Source: Pseudomonas tremae
GTDB taxonomy: Bacteria > Pseudomonadota > Gammaproteobacteria > Pseudomonadales > Pseudomonadaceae
Assembly (NCBI RefSeq): GCF_001401155.1
Contig: NZ_LJRO01000058.1
Span: 1-64,000 of the forward strand
Length of the DNA stretch: 64,000 bases
Reading direction: 5' to 3'
Positions 63,342 to 64,000 of this stretch are shown here, in pieces (positions within the stretch are counted from its first letter, which is position 1; each line of letters starts with the position of its first letter). A program made the translations under genes and the position numbers. A model generated the notes under the pieces. It had not been told where the DNA came from. It worked only from the letters and a program-made list of their open reading frames with translations, and made no database searches.

Positions 63342-64000
63342 ATGATCGAGCAGACACTCGACGCAAGCCCCGATGCAGCTCTCGAAGCCGCGCTTGCCGA
63401 ATGTGCGCGTGAGCCGATCCGTGTGCCCGGTGCGATTCAGCCTCATGGCGTATTGCTCAGCGTGACAGGTGCCCCGCTGCGCATTGAACAGGTCAGCGCC
63501 AATTGTGCAAGGGAGCTGGGCCTGAGCAGCGCCGAGCTGTTGGGCCAGCCGCTTTCATTGCTGTTATCACCCGATCATTCGATGCTTGTCGATCAAGCTT
63601 ATGGCCACCTCAGCGTCACAAACAGTGACCCCATAAAGCTGACAGTGGGTGACGTCGAGTACAGTGCTTCGCTGCATCGTGCCGGTGACGTACTGATTAT
63701 CGAGCTGGAACCCTTTGTCGAAGCGGCCCGGGAACAGTCCAGAATCATTACCCGCGTATTGCGCAACCTCCAGGCAGCCACCACCCTGGAAACACTTTTC
63801 GATATAGGCGTGCACGAGATTCAGGCGCTTACCGGTCACGACCGGGTCATGATTTACCGGTTCGAACCCGAAGGCCACGGCAAGGTTGTTGCGCAGGCAT
63901 TGACCGGCCCTCTGCCGAGTTACAGCGGCTTGAATTTCCCTGGTTCGGACATTCCTGCCCAGGCGCGAGAGCTGTACCGCTTGAACTGGATTAGGGTCAT
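63342..64000 (+). CDS. bphP: Bacteriophytochrome histidine kinase, N-terminal part (runs off the window)
   Basis: The 5' 219 codons are present. The PAS domain begins near residue 15 with CAREPIRVPGAIQPHG; Cys21 is the biliverdin attachment site. The GAF domain has HDRVMIYRFEPEGHGKVV and the signature FPGSDIPAQARELYRLNWIR. This is the light-sensing module; the PHY and kinase domains should follow beyond 64000. There is no bphO in the 5' flank, unlike many bphOP pairs. GGAG precedes ATG 63342. Confidence 0.94.
   Translation, partial: MIEQTLDASPDAALEAALAECAREPIRVPGAIQPHGVLLSVTGAPLRIEQVSANCARELGLSSAELLGQPLSLLLSPDHSMLVDQAYGHLSVTNSDPIKLTVGDVEYSASLHRAGDVLIIELEPFVEAAREQSRIITRVLRNLQAATTLETLFDIGVHEIQALTGHDRVMIYRFEPEGHGKVVAQALTGPLPSYSGLNFPGSDIPAQARELYRLNWIRV

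Noticed and set aside
1..64000. Insertion sequences, integrases, CRISPR arrays or prophage genes
   Set aside because: None recognised in any frame; no regularly spaced direct repeats were noticed.

Overview
The window is a chromosomal segment of a fluorescent pseudomonad, most likely the Pseudomonas syringae group. Evidence: about 57-60% GC, the mannitol ABC-transport/dehydrogenase operon of fluorescent pseudomonads, a NudC with the CEHD variant of the zinc knuckle, a tandem pair of tRNA-Val(GAC) genes, a biliverdin-binding bacteriophytochrome (BphP) at the right edge, and closely packed genes with AGGA/GGAG ribosome sites. I see no insertion sequence, prophage, CRISPR array or integrase. The DNA looks like core or long-resident genome, with one decayed gene and one REP-like palindrome.

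Layout. 1-2793: tail of a Gfo/Idh/MocA oxidoreductase, a TSUP permease, NADH pyrophosphatase NudC and a crotonase. 3005-15269: a dense signalling island. It holds a double-domain KaiC-like ATPase translationally coupled to a PAS hybrid kinase, facing a five-gene minus-strand block (CHASE3-GAF kinase with three receivers, CheR, CheB, REC-kinase, single receiver), then a lone receiver coupled to a glycosyltransferase. 15372-16130: cobF. 16260-25686: mtlR-mtlEFGKDYZ, a complete mannitol/arabitol uptake and catabolic unit. 25901-29514: a sigma-54-type promoter driving an unknown Ser/Asp-rich protein, next to a GAF-GAF-GGDEF-EAL protein. 29784-32711: YahK-like alcohol dehydrogenase, Nudix hydrolase and a PRISE-like reductase. 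32792-33216: two promoter-tRNA-Val-terminator units.

33358-44328: mixed housekeeping genes, namely a PuuB-like oxidase, a lipoprotein that looks like an inactivated C39-type peptidase, TerC, small lipoproteins and membrane proteins, NhaR, an MFS pump, a DUF1993 protein, YceH, an AroE-like enzyme and PbpG. 44408-54425: aldehyde and alcohol oxidation, namely two succinate-semialdehyde-type dehydrogenases (one with divergent PtrR), an SDR, an FdhA-like enzyme, a frameshifted ALDH remnant, two flavin-reductase-like proteins, and the DmlR/DmlA pair. 54546-60010: MocA plus XdhC plus a three-subunit periplasmic aldehyde oxidoreductase (paoABC type). 60011-60921: a roughly 0.9 kb non-coding region with palindromes, then mqo, an 82-aa protein and the 5' part of bphP.

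Functionally, mtlR-mtlZ imports polyols and converts mannitol to fructose-6-phosphate. PuuB-like oxidase, Sad and the second SSADH fit putrescine/GABA breakdown to succinate. DmlA and Mqo act on malate. The pao genes with their two maturation factors oxidise aldehydes in the periplasm. The most unusual part is the KaiC/Che-type phosphorelay island, which has three kinases, seven receiver domains and an adaptation-type methyltransferase/esterase pair but no chemoreceptor, CheA or CheW. Start sites were chosen by ribosome-site spacing and family length, so several differ from the longest open frame.
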